Shown: positions 24,233 to 33,078 of the stretch, one piece after another
Position numbering within the stretch: the stretch's first letter is position 1
Layout: every line of letters begins with the position of its first letter
Assembly (NCBI RefSeq): GCF_000383615.1
Contig: NZ_KB911599.1
Coordinates: forward strand, 104,265-168,264
Length of the DNA stretch: 64,000 nucleotides
Reading direction: 5' to 3'
DNA from: Streptomyces canus 299MFChir4.1
Lineage (GTDB): Bacteria > Actinomycetota > Actinomycetes > Streptomycetales > Streptomycetaceae
Made by a program: the position numbers and the translations under genes
Notes under the pieces: model-generated
What the model saw: the letters and a program-made list of their open reading frames with translations, nothing else
The model's database searches: none
Told to the model about the DNA's origin: nothing

Positions 24233-26029
24233 TCACAGCTGGGTGGCCGTGCGCTCGGTCAGGCTGTACTTCTTGGCGATCGCGTTCCACAGCCGGGCCG
24301 CCCTGGCCTTCTCGGTGCTGGCGGTGCCGCTGTCCCGGTTGCCGGCCTGGGTCTGACCCGTGGTGCGGGCCTGGCCCTTCTTGCAGCCCTTCTTGCCGGC
24401 CGCCTGGTCGGCCCAGGCCGCGTAGTGGTTGTCGGCGGACGCGGACGCCTGCCAGGCCCTGGTGAGGGCGGCGGTCAGCTCGGCGTGGCTCGCCAGTTGG
24501 TCGACCGAGAGCGTCTTGAGCCGGGTCACCAGGCCGGTGCGCTGGGCCGCCGCGTCCCGCAGGTCCTGGGCCGCCTGGCCGAGGTTCTTGCAGGACTTCA
24601 CATTCGCCACCGCGCTGATCACCGAGGAACGGCTGTTGCCGCTGTCGGCGAGCAGCTTGTCCAGCTCGACGGCCTGCGCCTTCGCCGGGTCGGCCGCCGG
24701 CGAGGAGGAGCCGTCGGTCGCGGGGGCCGTCGCCGACACGGTCTGGTTCTTGTCGCCCCCGTCGCCGCCCCCGCCCCCGGCGAGCAGCGCGCCCGCGCCG
24801 ACGCCGAGCACGACGATGCCGATGCCCACGGCGGCGATGACCGGCACCCGCGACCGCTTGCGGCCGCCTCGGTCGCCGTCGTCGTAGAGCTCGGCGCCCG
24901 CCGGGCCGTACGCCGGCTGGGCCCCGTACGCGGGCTGCTGGGCTCCGTACGGCTGCTGGGTGCCGTACGGCGGCTGCTGGGCCCCGTACGCGGGCGGTAC
25001 GGCCTCGGGCTGGGCGAAGCGCGGCATCTGCTGCGTGGACGCGGCCCCGCCGTCATCGCCCGGACCGCTGCGGAAGAGGTTGTCGAAGTCGGAGGGCGGC
25101 TGCCGCTCCCCGCCGTAGGGCGCGCCGGGGGCCTGCCCGGGCACGGGCGCGATGAACTGCGTGGCCTCGGCGTCGGGGCCCGGGTGGTGCGGGGGCTGCG
25201 CGCCGTACGGGGTGTGCGGGTGCTGTCCGGGGTACCGCGCCGCCTCGGCGGACACCTCGGGCGGCAACTCGCCGGGACGGACGGGCGGGAGGAACTGGGT
25301 GGCGCCCTCATGGGCGGCGGGACCGGCCGCGACCGGCGGGAGGAACTGGGTGGCACCCTCGTCGGCCGGCGGCAGGGGCGCGGAGGCGGGGGTACCGGGG
25401 GCCGACGGGAGGGGCTGGCCCACGGGCGGCAGGTAATAGGACGTCGGCTCGTTGGAGTCGTACGCCGGCGCGGCCTGCTGCTGCGGCGCACCGCTCCCGG
25501 GAGCCTCGTAGGGCGCGACCTGGCCCTGCTGCGGGGGCAGCGGCTGGGACTGGGGGGCGGGCCGGCCCACGGGCGGCAGATAGTAGGACGTCGGCTCGTT
25601 GGTGTCGTACCCCTGCGCGGGCTGGGCCTGGGACTGCGGCGGTATGCCGCCCGGCTGCTGGGGGGCGCCCCAGGTCTGGGCGGGCGGCTGCGACCAGTCC
25701 TGATGCTGCTGCTGGTGGTGCTGCGGCTGGGACTGATCCTGCTGCTGCGCCTGGTTCTGCTGCTGGCCGGGGCCCCACGGGGTGCCCCAGGCCTGGGCGC
25801 CGGGCGGCTGACCGTAGGCCGCGTCGGCGGCCGGTCCGGGCTGGCCGGGCCGGCCCGCCTGCGGAGGGGTGCCGTAGCCACCCTGCTGCGGAGGGCCGTA
25901 GCCGGGCTGCGGACCGCCGTATCCACCCGTCTGTCCCGGCAGCAGGGGTTCCCCGCCGTCGGAGGGCAGCACGATGCCTTCGCGCGCTTCGCGCGCCGAG
26001 GGCTGCTCGCCCTGTCCACTCTGCGTCAC
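24233..26029 (-). CDS. Pro/Gln-rich single-pass membrane protein
   Basis: 598 residues. The first about 380 are a disordered Pro/Gln/Gly/Tyr-rich cytoplasmic region. It contains recurring short motifs: EPTSYYLPPVG twice, EGATQFLPPV twice plus ATQFIAPV, and YGTQQPYGAQQP-type tandem repeats. One transmembrane segment follows (VPVIAAVGIGIVVLGVGAGALLAGG), preceded by RKRSR. A helical extracellular domain of about 170 residues ends in KKYSLTERTATQL. This layout recurs in streptomycete proteins thought to be kinase substrates or envelope scaffolds; the YLPPV and TQFL repeats could be docking or phosphorylation sites. GTG at 26029 with AGGAG at six bases is a good start. No enzymatic domain was seen. 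Confidence 0.75.
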   Translation of the reverse strand: MTQSGQGEQPSAREAREGIVLPSDGGEPLLPGQTGGYGGPQPGYGPPQQGGYGTPPQAGRPGQPGPAADAAYGQPPGAQAWGTPWGPGQQQNQAQQQDQSQPQHHQQQHQDWSQPPAQTWGAPQQPGGIPPQSQAQPAQGYDTNEPTSYYLPPVGRPAPQSQPLPPQQGQVAPYEAPGSGAPQQQAAPAYDSNEPTSYYLPPVGQPLPSAPGTPASAPLPPADEGATQFLPPVAAGPAAHEGATQFLPPVRPGELPPEVSAEAARYPGQHPHTPYGAQPPHHPGPDAEATQFIAPVPGQAPGAPYGGERQPPSDFDNLFRSGPGDDGGAASTQQMPRFAQPEAVPPAYGAQQPPYGTQQPYGAQQPAYGAQPAYGPAGAELYDDGDRGGRKRSRVPVIAAVGIGIVVLGVGAGALLAGGGGGDGGDKNQTVSATAPATDGSSSPAADPAKAQAVELDKLLADSGNSRSSVISAVANVKSCKNLGQAAQDLRDAAAQRTGLVTRLKTLSVDQLASHAELTAALTRAWQASASADNHYAAWADQAAGKKGCKKGQARTTGQTQAGNRDSGTASTEKARAARLWNAIAKKYSLTERTATQL

Positions 26030-26199
26030 CGGGACTCCTACTTATGGGGGAACTTCGGAATCGTCGGCTCACGCTACCGGGTCCTCCGAGCCCGGTGCCA
26101 CGTAGCACAAGACGTGACCTGCGCCCCTGTGACCGCAGTAACAGATCCCGGGAGATCGCGTGACGATTCCGGGCTCCTATCCGCTGTATATGTCCTCCT

Positions 26200-27585
26200 T
26201 TACGCGGCCGCCTGAAGATCCAGCCGGGCCCCGAACTCCCTCACGACGGGCTCGTCCCGGAACGGCTCCAGGCGCTGCTGGAAGTCGTCGAGGTACTCCG
26301 CGCCCCGGTTGGAGCGCAGCGTCTCCAGCAACTCGACCGCTTTCAGGCCGGTGTTGCAGGCCTGCTCGACCTCGCGCTGCTGCACCTGCGCGGAGGCGAG
26401 CAGTACCAGGCCGATGGCCCGGCGGCGCGCCTTGTTCTCGGGGAGCCCGTCCAGGGACGCCTGCGCCCACCGCGCCGCCGCCTCGGCCTGGCCGAGGTCA
26501 CGGTGGCAGTGGGCCAACTCGTCGGCCAGGTAGGCCTCGTCGAAGTGCGCGATCCACGCCGGGTCGTCACCGGAGGAGGGGTCCGCCGCCTCCAGGGCGT
26601 GCACGGCCCGTCCGGACGCCGCCTGGGTGGCCCGCACGTCGCCCAGGAGCGCGTGCCCGCGGGCCTCGGCCGCGTGGAACATCGCCTCCGCGCGCGGTGT
26701 CACCCGCCCCCGCGCCCCTTCCTGCGCCGCCCGCGCCAACTGGGCGATCTCCCGCGGGTTCCCGAGCTGCGCGGCGAGGTGGCTCATGGACGCGGCGAGC
26801 ACATAGCCGCCGTACCCGCGGTCGCCGGCCGCCTGCGCGAGCCGCAGGGCCTGGATGTAGTACCGCTGGGCCAGGCCCGGTTGACCGGTGTCGATCGCCA
26901 TGTACCCGGCGAGCTCGGTCAACCGCGCGACGGCCGCGAACAGTTCCCGCCCGGTCGCCTCCCGGTACGACCCCGCGAGCAGCCCGGAGACCACGCTGTT
27001 GAGGTAGTGCACGACGACCGGGCGCACATGCCCGCTGCCGTACTGGTGGTCGAGGTCGACGAGGGCCTGGGTCATCGCGCGCACGGCCGCCACGTCGGAC
27101 TGCCCCACCCTGGGGCCCGCCTGGCGTGCCACCTGCGAGTCGGGCGAGGAGATCAGCCAGTCCCTGCTCGGCTCGACCAGCGCCGACGCGGCGACCGAGG
27201 AGCCGGACAGGAAGTCCCGGCGGCCCACGTCACTGCGCCACAGCTCACACACCTGCTCGATGGCGCCCAGTACGGTCGGCGAGAACTGGAGCCCGACGCC
27301 GGAGGCGAGGTTCTTGCCGTTGGCCATGCCGATCTCGTCGATCGTGACCGTACGGCCGAGCTTGCGCCCGAGCGCCTCCGCGATGATCGCGGGCGCCCGG
27401 CCCCGCGGCTGCTGTCCGCGCAGCCAGCGGGCCACGGACGTCTTGTCGTAGCGCAGGTCGAGGCCGTGCTCGGCGCCGCACATGTTGACCCGGCGGGCCA
27501 GCCCGGCGTTCGAGCACCCCGCCTCCTGGATGAGCGCCTGCAACCGTTCGTTCGGCTGCCGCGCGACGAGAGGCCTTGCGGCCAT
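26200..27585 (-). CDS. NsdA-like TPR regulatory protein
   Basis: 461 residues. Residues 10-90 include a helix-turn-helix-like region (LQALIQEAGCSNAGLARRVN and TSVARWLRGQQPRGRAPAII). Residues about 150-450 are helical TPR-like repeats (RYYIQALRLAQAAGDRGYGG, LAQLARAAQEGARGR, AAARWAQASLDGLPENKARR). From memory this matches the Streptomyces NsdA/NsdB family, some members of which repress sporulation and antibiotic production. Which paralog this is cannot be decided here. ATG at 27585 with AGGGGGT at six bases; a longer frame to 28080 is rejected because the upstream residues look random. It is divergent from the Prim-Pol-like gene. Confidence 0.75.
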   Translation of the reverse strand: MAARPLVARQPNERLQALIQEAGCSNAGLARRVNMCGAEHGLDLRYDKTSVARWLRGQQPRGRAPAIIAEALGRKLGRTVTIDEIGMANGKNLASGVGLQFSPTVLGAIEQVCELWRSDVGRRDFLSGSSVAASALVEPSRDWLISSPDSQVARQAGPRVGQSDVAAVRAMTQALVDLDHQYGSGHVRPVVVHYLNSVVSGLLAGSYREATGRELFAAVARLTELAGYMAIDTGQPGLAQRYYIQALRLAQAAGDRGYGGYVLAASMSHLAAQLGNPREIAQLARAAQEGARGRVTPRAEAMFHAAEARGHALLGDVRATQAASGRAVHALEAADPSSGDDPAWIAHFDEAYLADELAHCHRDLGQAEAAARWAQASLDGLPENKARRRAIGLVLLASAQVQQREVEQACNTGLKAVELLETLRSNRGAEYLDDFQQRLEPFRDEPVVREFGARLDLQAAA

Positions 27586-27888
27586 GGCGTACCCCCTGTG
27601 GCTGCGGTGCCTGCCCACGCACCGAGTTGACGTGTCTTCCACCGAAAAGTTCCGGCCGTGAAGATCAATGCCCCGCCAACGTGTCGAAAATGCGAGGCAT
27701 GCGAGGATTGCCGGGGTAAAGACTCGTACCGACCCCCACACGTGGTTACCCAGCTCACGCCGAGGTTCCTCCTCTGCGCCCCCGCACATGCATCCATGCG
27801 CCCCGGATGCGGAATCGGTGCGCTGCCCCCGCGCGCGCAGGTCCTGGCCTGGCCGTAACCCGAGGTGGGTGCGGGAGTTGTGTTCAGC
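27586..27888. other. Divergent intergenic region
   Basis: 303 bases between the NsdA-like gene and the Prim-Pol-like gene. It has a direct repeat ATGCGAGG at 27690-27697 and 27699-27706 in an AT-richer block (27640-27740) that probably contains promoters. No gene was seen. Confidence 0.5.
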
Positions 27889-28542
27889 GTGGAAGAGACG
27901 ATCGCGGGTACCGAAGCCGCTCAGATTCCGAAGCAGCGCGGGGAATCGCTGCTGGAGACAGCCGTACGATACGCCGAGGAGCGTCACTGGGACGTCTTCC
28001 CCGGCACCTGGCTGGAAGCCGTCGACGGGGTGCAGCGGTGCTCCTGCGGTGACACCGCGTGCGCCGTGCCCGGGGCGCATCCCTCTCGGGAGGACTGGGC
28101 GACGCAGGCCACGGGCAGTGCGACGGTCGCGCGCCGGATGTGGCAGAAGCAGCCGACCGCTTCGATTCTGCTGCCGACCGGGCGGACCTTCGACGCGATC
28201 TCCGTGGCCGAGACGGCCGGGTTTCTCGCGCTCGCGCGCATGGAGCGCATGGAGTTGACACTGGGGCCCGTGACGCTGACGCCGGATCGTCGGATGCAGT
28301 TCTTCGTGCTGCCGGGGGCGTCGGTGAAGCTGCCGGAGTTGGTGCGCAAGCTGGGCTGGACGCCGTCGTCGCTCGATCTGGTGGCGCTGGGTGAGGGCGC
28401 CTATGTGGCGGCTCCCCCTACGCGCTACGGCTCGTCCGGCGCCGTTCAGTGGGCCTGTCGTCCGACCCCCGCGAACCGTTGGCTGCCGGACGCCGAGGAG
28501 CTGATCTCGCCGCTTGCCTACGCGTGCGGTCGGGACAGGTGA
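27889..28542 (+). CDS. Prim-Pol-like (bifunctional primase/polymerase N-terminal domain) protein
   Basis: About 217 residues resembling the archaeo-eukaryotic primase-polymerase N-terminal domain found in phage and plasmid replication proteins: ETAVRYAEERHWDVFPGTWLE, then RCSCGDTACAVPGAHP and DWATQATGSATVARRMW. The cysteine cluster CSCGDTAC is typical of this domain, but the acidic catalytic pair is not evident and no helicase domain follows. Small stand-alone copies like this are part of the Streptomyces core and may have lost synthesis activity. The start is uncertain (GTG at 27865, 27880 or 27889); 27889 leaves GGGAG at 11 bases. Confidence 0.6.
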   Translation: MEETIAGTEAAQIPKQRGESLLETAVRYAEERHWDVFPGTWLEAVDGVQRCSCGDTACAVPGAHPSREDWATQATGSATVARRMWQKQPTASILLPTGRTFDAISVAETAGFLALARMERMELTLGPVTLTPDRRMQFFVLPGASVKLPELVRKLGWTPSSLDLVALGEGAYVAAPPTRYGSSGAVQWACRPTPANRWLPDAEELISPLAYACGRDR

Positions 28543-28578
28543 CCTGCGTGCTGCGCCGCGCCCCTACAGTTGGCGTTC

Positions 28579-29349
28579 ATGACGTCGGCTGTGAGTGTGC
28601 GCGGTCTCTGGAAGCGGTTTGGGCAGCAAGTAGCCGTTGCCGGGATCGATCTGGAGCTCCCCGCGGGGAAGTTCATCGGTCTTGTGGGCCCGAACGGCGC
28701 CGGGAAGACCACCACTCTCTCCATGGTGACCGGGCTGCTCCGCCCCGATCAGGGGTCCGTCTCGGTCGTCGGCCACGACGTGTGGCAGGACCCGGTGGCC
28801 GTGAAGGCACGCATCGGCGTCCTGCCCGAGGGACTGCGGCTGTTCGAGCGGCTCTCCGGGCGTGAACTGCTCGGCTACTCCGGGCGGTTGCGGGGGCTGC
28901 CCGGGGGCGAGGTCGACCGGCGGGCCGCTCAGCTGCTCGACGTGCTCGATCTGGCGGGGGCCCAGCACAAGCTGGTCGTCGACTACTCGACCGGGATGCG
29001 GAAGAAGATCGGGCTCGCGGCCGCCCTGCTCCACAACCCGGAAGTGCTGTTTCTCGACGAGCCGTTCGAGGGCGTCGACCCCGTCTCCGCGCAGACCATC
29101 CGGGGCGTCCTTGAGCGGTACACCGCCTCCGGCGCCACCGTCGTCTTCTCCTCGCACGTGATGGAGCTCGTGGAGTCCCTGTGCGACTGGGTGGCCGTCA
29201 TGGCCGCCGGCCGCATCCGCGCCCACGGGCCGCTCGACGAGGTACGCGGCGCCGCGCCCTCGCTGCAGCGCGCCTTCCTGGAACTCGTGGGCGCACAGGG
29301 GCAGGACGCCGGGGCGAACCTGGACTGGCTGGGCGGCGGGGCCCGATGA
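28579..29349 (+). CDS. ABC transporter ATP-binding protein
   Basis: 256 residues. Walker A GPNGAGKTT, Q-loop region RIGVLPEGLRLF, signature YSTGMRKK (the usual SGG replaced by STG), Walker B VLFLDEPFEG and switch His in FSSHVMELVE. It belongs to the ABC-2 exporter class (CcmA-like). It is followed by its permease with an ATGA overlap. A TACAGT at 28565-28570 lies eight bases before the ATG and there is no ribosome binding site, so a leaderless mRNA is possible. The substrate is unknown. Confidence 0.88.
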   Translation: MTSAVSVRGLWKRFGQQVAVAGIDLELPAGKFIGLVGPNGAGKTTTLSMVTGLLRPDQGSVSVVGHDVWQDPVAVKARIGVLPEGLRLFERLSGRELLGYSGRLRGLPGGEVDRRAAQLLDVLDLAGAQHKLVVDYSTGMRKKIGLAAALLHNPEVLFLDEPFEGVDPVSAQTIRGVLERYTASGATVVFSSHVMELVESLCDWVAVMAAGRIRAHGPLDEVRGAAPSLQRAFLELVGAQGQDAGANLDWLGGGAR

Positions 29350-30935
29350 CCGCCGGCATCACCCCGATCGTCGTACGGCTGAAGCTGTCGCTGCTGCGCA
29401 ACGGGCTGCGACAGTCCGGGGGGCGGCGGGCCGCCTACATCGCCTCGGCCGTCGCCGTACTGCTCTTCTCCGTCCTGCAGCTGCTCGGCCTCATCGCCCT
29501 GCGCGGCGACGAGCACGCCGGCTCCGTCGTCGTCCCGCTGGTGGCCGTGCTGGCGGTCGGCTGGGCCGTGATGCCGCTGTTCTTCCCCGGCGGCGACGAG
29601 ACCCTCGACCCCACCCGTCTGGTGATGCTGCCGCTGCGGCCCCGGCCCCTGGTGCGGGCGCTCCTGGTGGCCTCACTGCTCGGCATAGGGCCGGTGTTCA
29701 CGCTGTGCGTGCTCGTCGGGTCCGTCGTCTCGGTCGCGCACGGCGCCACGGCGTACGTCTTCTCCGTGCTCGGTGTCGGGCTCGCGCTGCTGGTCTGCGT
29801 GGCACTCGCGCGGGCCGTCGCGGTCGCCAACATCCGGCTGCTGACCAGCCGCAAGGGCCGCGATCTGGCGGTGCTGAGCGGACTCGTCATCGCCGTCGGC
29901 GCGCAGGTCGTGAACTTCGGTGCGCAGCGCCTCGGTTCGGGCGGCCTGGGGCAGCTGGACGGTCCCGCGGAGGTGTTGAAGTGGGTGCCGCCCGCGTCGG
30001 CGATCGGGGCGGTCGACTCGGCGAGCGAGGGGTCGTACGGGACCGCCGTCCTGCAACTGGCGCTGTCCGCCGCCGCACTGGCGGGACTGCTCGCTCTCTG
30101 GAGCCGTCATCTGACCCGGCTGATGACCTCCCCTGACGGCTCCACGCTTCCCTCCGCCGAGGGGGCCGCCCGGGAGCGGAACTCGACGGGACTCGCCCGG
30201 CTGCTGCCGGCCGGCCGCACCGGCACCGTCATGGAACGCAGCCTGCGCTATGTCTGGCGCGACCCCAAGACCAAGGCCGCGTGGGTGACGTCGCTGGCCA
30301 TCGGGCTGATCGTGCCGGTGTTCAACGCGGTGCAGGGCACGGGGTCCATCTACTTCGCGTGCTTCGCCGCGGGGATGCTCGGCGTGCAGATGTACAACCA
30401 GTTCGGGCAGGACACCTCGGCGTTCTGGATGGTCGCGATGACGATCTCCTCGACTCGGGACGCCAACGTCGAACTACGCGCGCGTGCGCTGGCCTTGCTG
30501 GTGATCACCTTGCCGTACGCCACCGTCGTCACCGTCGTCACGACCGCGCTGATCGACGACTGGCCGAAGCTGCCCGAGGTGCTCGGTGTGTCCTTCGCGC
30601 TGCTCGGGGCGATGCTGGCGACCGGGGCGTGGACGTCGGCGCGCTTCCCTTACTCGATTCCGCAGGAGGGCTACAAGAACGTGGCCCCCGGGCAGTCCGG
30701 TCTCGCCGCTGCCGCCGTCGTCGGCGGCATGGTCTCGGCGGCCCTGCTGTGCGCCCCCGTGATCGCCCTGACGATCTGGGCCAACCTCAGCGCGGACGGC
30801 GACGACTGGAGCTGGGTGCTGCTGCCGGTCGGCGCGGTGTACGGGGCCGCCATCACCTGGGCGGGCCTGCGACTGGCGGCCCCGCGCACGGCCCGCCGGC
30901 TGCCGGAGATCCTGATGGCGGTCAGCAAGGGCTGA
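29346..30935 (+). CDS. ABC-2 type transporter permease
   Basis: 529 residues with roughly 12 hydrophobic segments, for example AVAVLLFSVLQLLGLIAL, ALLVASLLGIGPVFTLCVLV, LVITLPYATVVTVVTTALI and VGGMVSAALLCAPVIALTIW. The plan is a duplicated permease core in one chain, which suits a single partner ATPase as homodimer. The central loop (about 265-310) carries charged sequence SSRHL-type and MERSLRYVWRDPKTKAAW, the latter shared with ABC-2 exporters of the streptomycete YhaP-like group. ATG overlaps the ATPase stop. The direction is likely efflux; the cargo is unknown. Confidence 0.84.
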   Translation: MTAGITPIVVRLKLSLLRNGLRQSGGRRAAYIASAVAVLLFSVLQLLGLIALRGDEHAGSVVVPLVAVLAVGWAVMPLFFPGGDETLDPTRLVMLPLRPRPLVRALLVASLLGIGPVFTLCVLVGSVVSVAHGATAYVFSVLGVGLALLVCVALARAVAVANIRLLTSRKGRDLAVLSGLVIAVGAQVVNFGAQRLGSGGLGQLDGPAEVLKWVPPASAIGAVDSASEGSYGTAVLQLALSAAALAGLLALWSRHLTRLMTSPDGSTLPSAEGAARERNSTGLARLLPAGRTGTVMERSLRYVWRDPKTKAAWVTSLAIGLIVPVFNAVQGTGSIYFACFAAGMLGVQMYNQFGQDTSAFWMVAMTISSTRDANVELRARALALLVITLPYATVVTVVTTALIDDWPKLPEVLGVSFALLGAMLATGAWTSARFPYSIPQEGYKNVAPGQSGLAAAAVVGGMVSAALLCAPVIALTIWANLSADGDDWSWVLLPVGAVYGAAITWAGLRLAAPRTARRLPEILMAVSKG

Positions 30936-30952
30936 GTGCGCTCACACAGAGC

Positions 30953-31873
30953 TCACACAAGACCGTCCAGGCCGTCCAGGAAGGGCTCTATGGCGGCCCG
31001 CCAGGCCTCCGGCTGGTCGTAGTGGACGAGGTGGCCGGCGTCGGCGACCTCGGCGTACTCACCGCGGGGCAGGACGCGGACCATCTCCTGGGCCTCGGCG
31101 CGGCCCAGTTCGCCGTCGAGACCGCGGACGACCAGGGCGGGGCACCTGACCTGGGTGAGTTCCTCCCAGTGGGCGTCGTAGACCCAGGTCTCGCGGGACG
31201 ACAGCATCTGCTCGGGCTCGAAGACGGGGCGCCAGCCGTCGGGGGACTCGGCCATCACCTCGGCGTAGAACTCGCCGCGCGCCGGGTTGGGCCGCTCCAC
31301 CCAGGGGTCGTCCTCGCCGAACCACTTGCGTACGTCGGCCAGCGTGGCGAAGGGGACGGGCCAGGCCTTGAACCACTCGCCCCACTCCCGCTGCGAGGCG
31401 GCGCCGAGGGCGGAGGCCCGCATGTCGCAGATGATCACTCCGCGGACCAGGTCGGGCCGGCGGGCGGCGAGCTGCCAGGCGGTCAGGGCGCCCATGGCAT
31501 GGCCGATGAGGACGGTCGGGGCGAGGCCGAGCTGTTCGAGGGCGGCCTCGGCGTCCTCGACGTACGCGTCACGGGTGAAGGCTGCCCGAGGGGGCTTCTC
31601 ACTCTGGCCGTGTCCGCGCTGGTCGAGCGCGACGGCCCGGTAGCGCTCGGAGAGCCAGCGGGCGGTGGACGCCCAGTGCGAGGCACGGCCCATCAGGCCG
31701 TGGAGTAACAGCACCCCGGGTGATCGTTTCTCCGGAGCCGGCGAGGCCTCCCCCGCCGGGTCCGCCCGGTCGGACGGGTCGGTCTTGGGCGGGTCGGTCT
31801 TGGGAGGGTCGCCGAACTCCCAGGCCGCGAGACGTACGCCGCCCGCCCCGGTCACGTCGATGCGCCGCGCCAT
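30953..31873 (-). CDS. Alpha/beta hydrolase with missing nucleophile serine
   Basis: 306-residue alpha/beta hydrolase fold protein. Oxyanion HG motif VLLLHGLMG, DQRGHGQSEKP, the nucleophile elbow VLIGHAMGALTAW, acid loop RGLDGELG, and His in AGHLVHYDQP. The elbow should read GHSMG; here the codon is GCC (Ala), read on the minus strand near 31504. Asp and His are retained. It may bind ligand without hydrolysis or use a different nucleophile. A Lys/Asp/Pro repeat (DPPKTDPPKTDP) sits at residues 20-35. ATG at 31873 has AGGGGGG six bases upstream. It is convergent with the ABC permease over a 17-base gap. Confidence 0.85.
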   Translation of the reverse strand: MARRIDVTGAGGVRLAAWEFGDPPKTDPPKTDPSDRADPAGEASPAPEKRSPGVLLLHGLMGRASHWASTARWLSERYRAVALDQRGHGQSEKPPRAAFTRDAYVEDAEAALEQLGLAPTVLIGHAMGALTAWQLAARRPDLVRGVIICDMRASALGAASQREWGEWFKAWPVPFATLADVRKWFGEDDPWVERPNPARGEFYAEVMAESPDGWRPVFEPEQMLSSRETWVYDAHWEELTQVRCPALVVRGLDGELGRAEAQEMVRVLPRGEYAEVADAGHLVHYDQPEAWRAAIEPFLDGLDGLV

Positions 31874-31988
31874 TGGCACCCCCCTAGCTCCCCTGGCCGC
31901 TGTGCCTGCCCTGCCTGCCGATTCCTTGTCGTACACCCCTCTAGCGCACGTCCCCCGCGCCCCGTCACCCACAGACCACCGAATCTAT

Positions 31989-32002
31989 CGAATGCGCATT
32001 CG
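31989..32002. promoter_or_regulatory. Perfect palindrome CGAATGCGCATTCG
   Basis: A 14-bp perfect inverted repeat in an AT-richer patch 116 bases upstream of the hydrolase start, positioned like an operator. It resembles an actinobacterial LexA box in outline but lacks the essential GAAC/GTTC bases, so it is not called as one. Confidence 0.4.
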
Positions 32003-32169
32003 GAAATCGGGTCTCGCGCGGTAACACCCCTCGTTCGAGTGACCCCCCTCAAGGAATGATCGCCGCAGCCGAGGGGAGATCTTCAGCGGGAGGCGGACCG
32101 CTCGGGGACATCGGTCCGAGGGGAATGACCCTGGGAGCTCGGGGCTCCGGGTCAGCACAGGGGAGGACC

Positions 32170-32197
32170 GGCCCCGGCACCGAAAGGCGCCGGGGCC
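32170..32197. terminator. GAAA-loop hairpin, probable terminator
   Basis: GGCCCCGGC (32170-32178) pairs with GCCGGGGCC (32189-32197). Inside, CC-GAAA-GG closes a stable GNRA tetraloop. It lies about 190 bases beyond the dmdR1 stop on the minus strand. It could end dmdR1 transcription or be a structured RNA element. Confidence 0.5.
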
Positions 32198-32385
32198 ATC
32201 CCCACATCCACGGCACATCCGCCCGCCCCCTCAGGTCATATGCCTCACGCGACAGCCTCGCACGGGAAGCGTCGAAGCGCTGCGATTCCGCACGGTGAAT
32301 CTCCAATTCGCCGAGACCCGCAAACGCCCCAACAGCCGCACCGGTTCCAGGAATCGAGAACCAGTGCCGCCCCCCGCGCGGCCGC

Positions 32386-33078
32386 TCAGCGCTTGGCGAC
32401 GAACACGTGCGAGGCGACATCCGACTCCAGCTCGGCGGCCTCGCCGCCGCTGCCCACCAGTACCCCGCCGGGCGACTCGGTCACGCTCACCACCGAACCG
32501 GGCTGCACACCCGCCCGACGCAGCGTGTACATCAGCTGCGCGTCCGTCTGGATCGGCTCACCGATACGGCGTACGACCACCGTCTTGCCGTCCAGACCCG
32601 GGTCCAGCTCGGCCAGCGAGACCATGCCCTCGTCCAGGAAGGGGTGCGGGCCGTCCTTCTCGCCCAGTTCCTCAAGACCCGGGATCGGGTTGCCGTACGG
32701 CGACTCGGTGGGGTGGCGCAGCAGCTCCAGCACCCGGCGCTCCACCGCCTCGCTCATCACGTGCTCCCAGCGACACGCCTCCGCGTGGACCTGCTCCCAC
32801 TCCAGGCCGATCACATCGACGAGCAGGCACTCCGCGAGCCGGTGCTTGCGCATCACACGGGTGGCCAGGCGCCGGCCCTCGTCCGTCAGCTCCAGGTGCC
32901 GGTCACTGGCGACGGACACCAGTCCGTCGCGCTCCATCCGCGCCACGGTCTGGCTGACGGTGGGCCCGCTCTGGTCGAGCCGCTCGGCGATCCGGGCGCG
33001 CATGGGGACCACACCTTCCTCCTCCAGCTCAAGGATGGTGCGGAGATACATCTCCGTGGTGTCGATCAGTCCGGACAT
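32386..33078 (-). CDS. dmdR1: DtxR/IdeR-family iron-dependent repressor
   Basis: Iron-sensing repressor of 230 residues. The N-terminal winged helix (RIAERLDQSGPTVSQTVARM) is followed by the metal-binding dimer domain and a C-terminal SH3-like domain from about 150. The DtxR ligands fall at identical numbers: Met10, Cys102, Glu105 and His106 at one site, and His79, Glu83 and His98 at the other. With Fe2+ it would repress siderophore and iron uptake genes. Length and position match DmdR1 of S. coelicolor, as I remember it. ATG at 33078 follows AAGGGGC at six bases. It is divergent from the SIS gene. An overlapping antisense gene (adm) has been described for S. coelicolor; see findings. Confidence 0.93.
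   Translation of the reverse strand: MSGLIDTTEMYLRTILELEEEGVVPMRARIAERLDQSGPTVSQTVARMERDGLVSVASDRHLELTDEGRRLATRVMRKHRLAECLLVDVIGLEWEQVHAEACRWEHVMSEAVERRVLELLRHPTESPYGNPIPGLEELGEKDGPHPFLDEGMVSLAELDPGLDGKTVVVRRIGEPIQTDAQLMYTLRRAGVQPGSVVSVTESPGGVLVGSGGEAAELESDVASHVFVAKR

Larger units (their letters stand above)
31874..32385. other. 512-base intergenic region upstream of the hydrolase
   Basis: No convincing gene. It contains the 14-bp palindrome at 31989-32002 and a GNRA-loop hairpin at 32170-32197, both listed separately. The central part has several Gly-rich runs on the plus strand and might carry a long 5' leader for the hydrolase or the 3' end of dmdR1 transcripts. Confidence 0.5.

Noticed and set aside
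26200..28080. Longer version of the NsdA-like gene starting at 28080
   Set aside because: It would overlap the divergent Prim-Pol-like gene; the family N-terminus and a good ribosome site are at 27585.
31989..32002. LexA (SOS) box
   Set aside because: The essential GAAC/GTTC arms are GAAT/ATTC here.
32020..32060. tRNA-like T-loop word CGTTCGAGTGA
   Set aside because: No cloverleaf or acceptor stem can be built around it.
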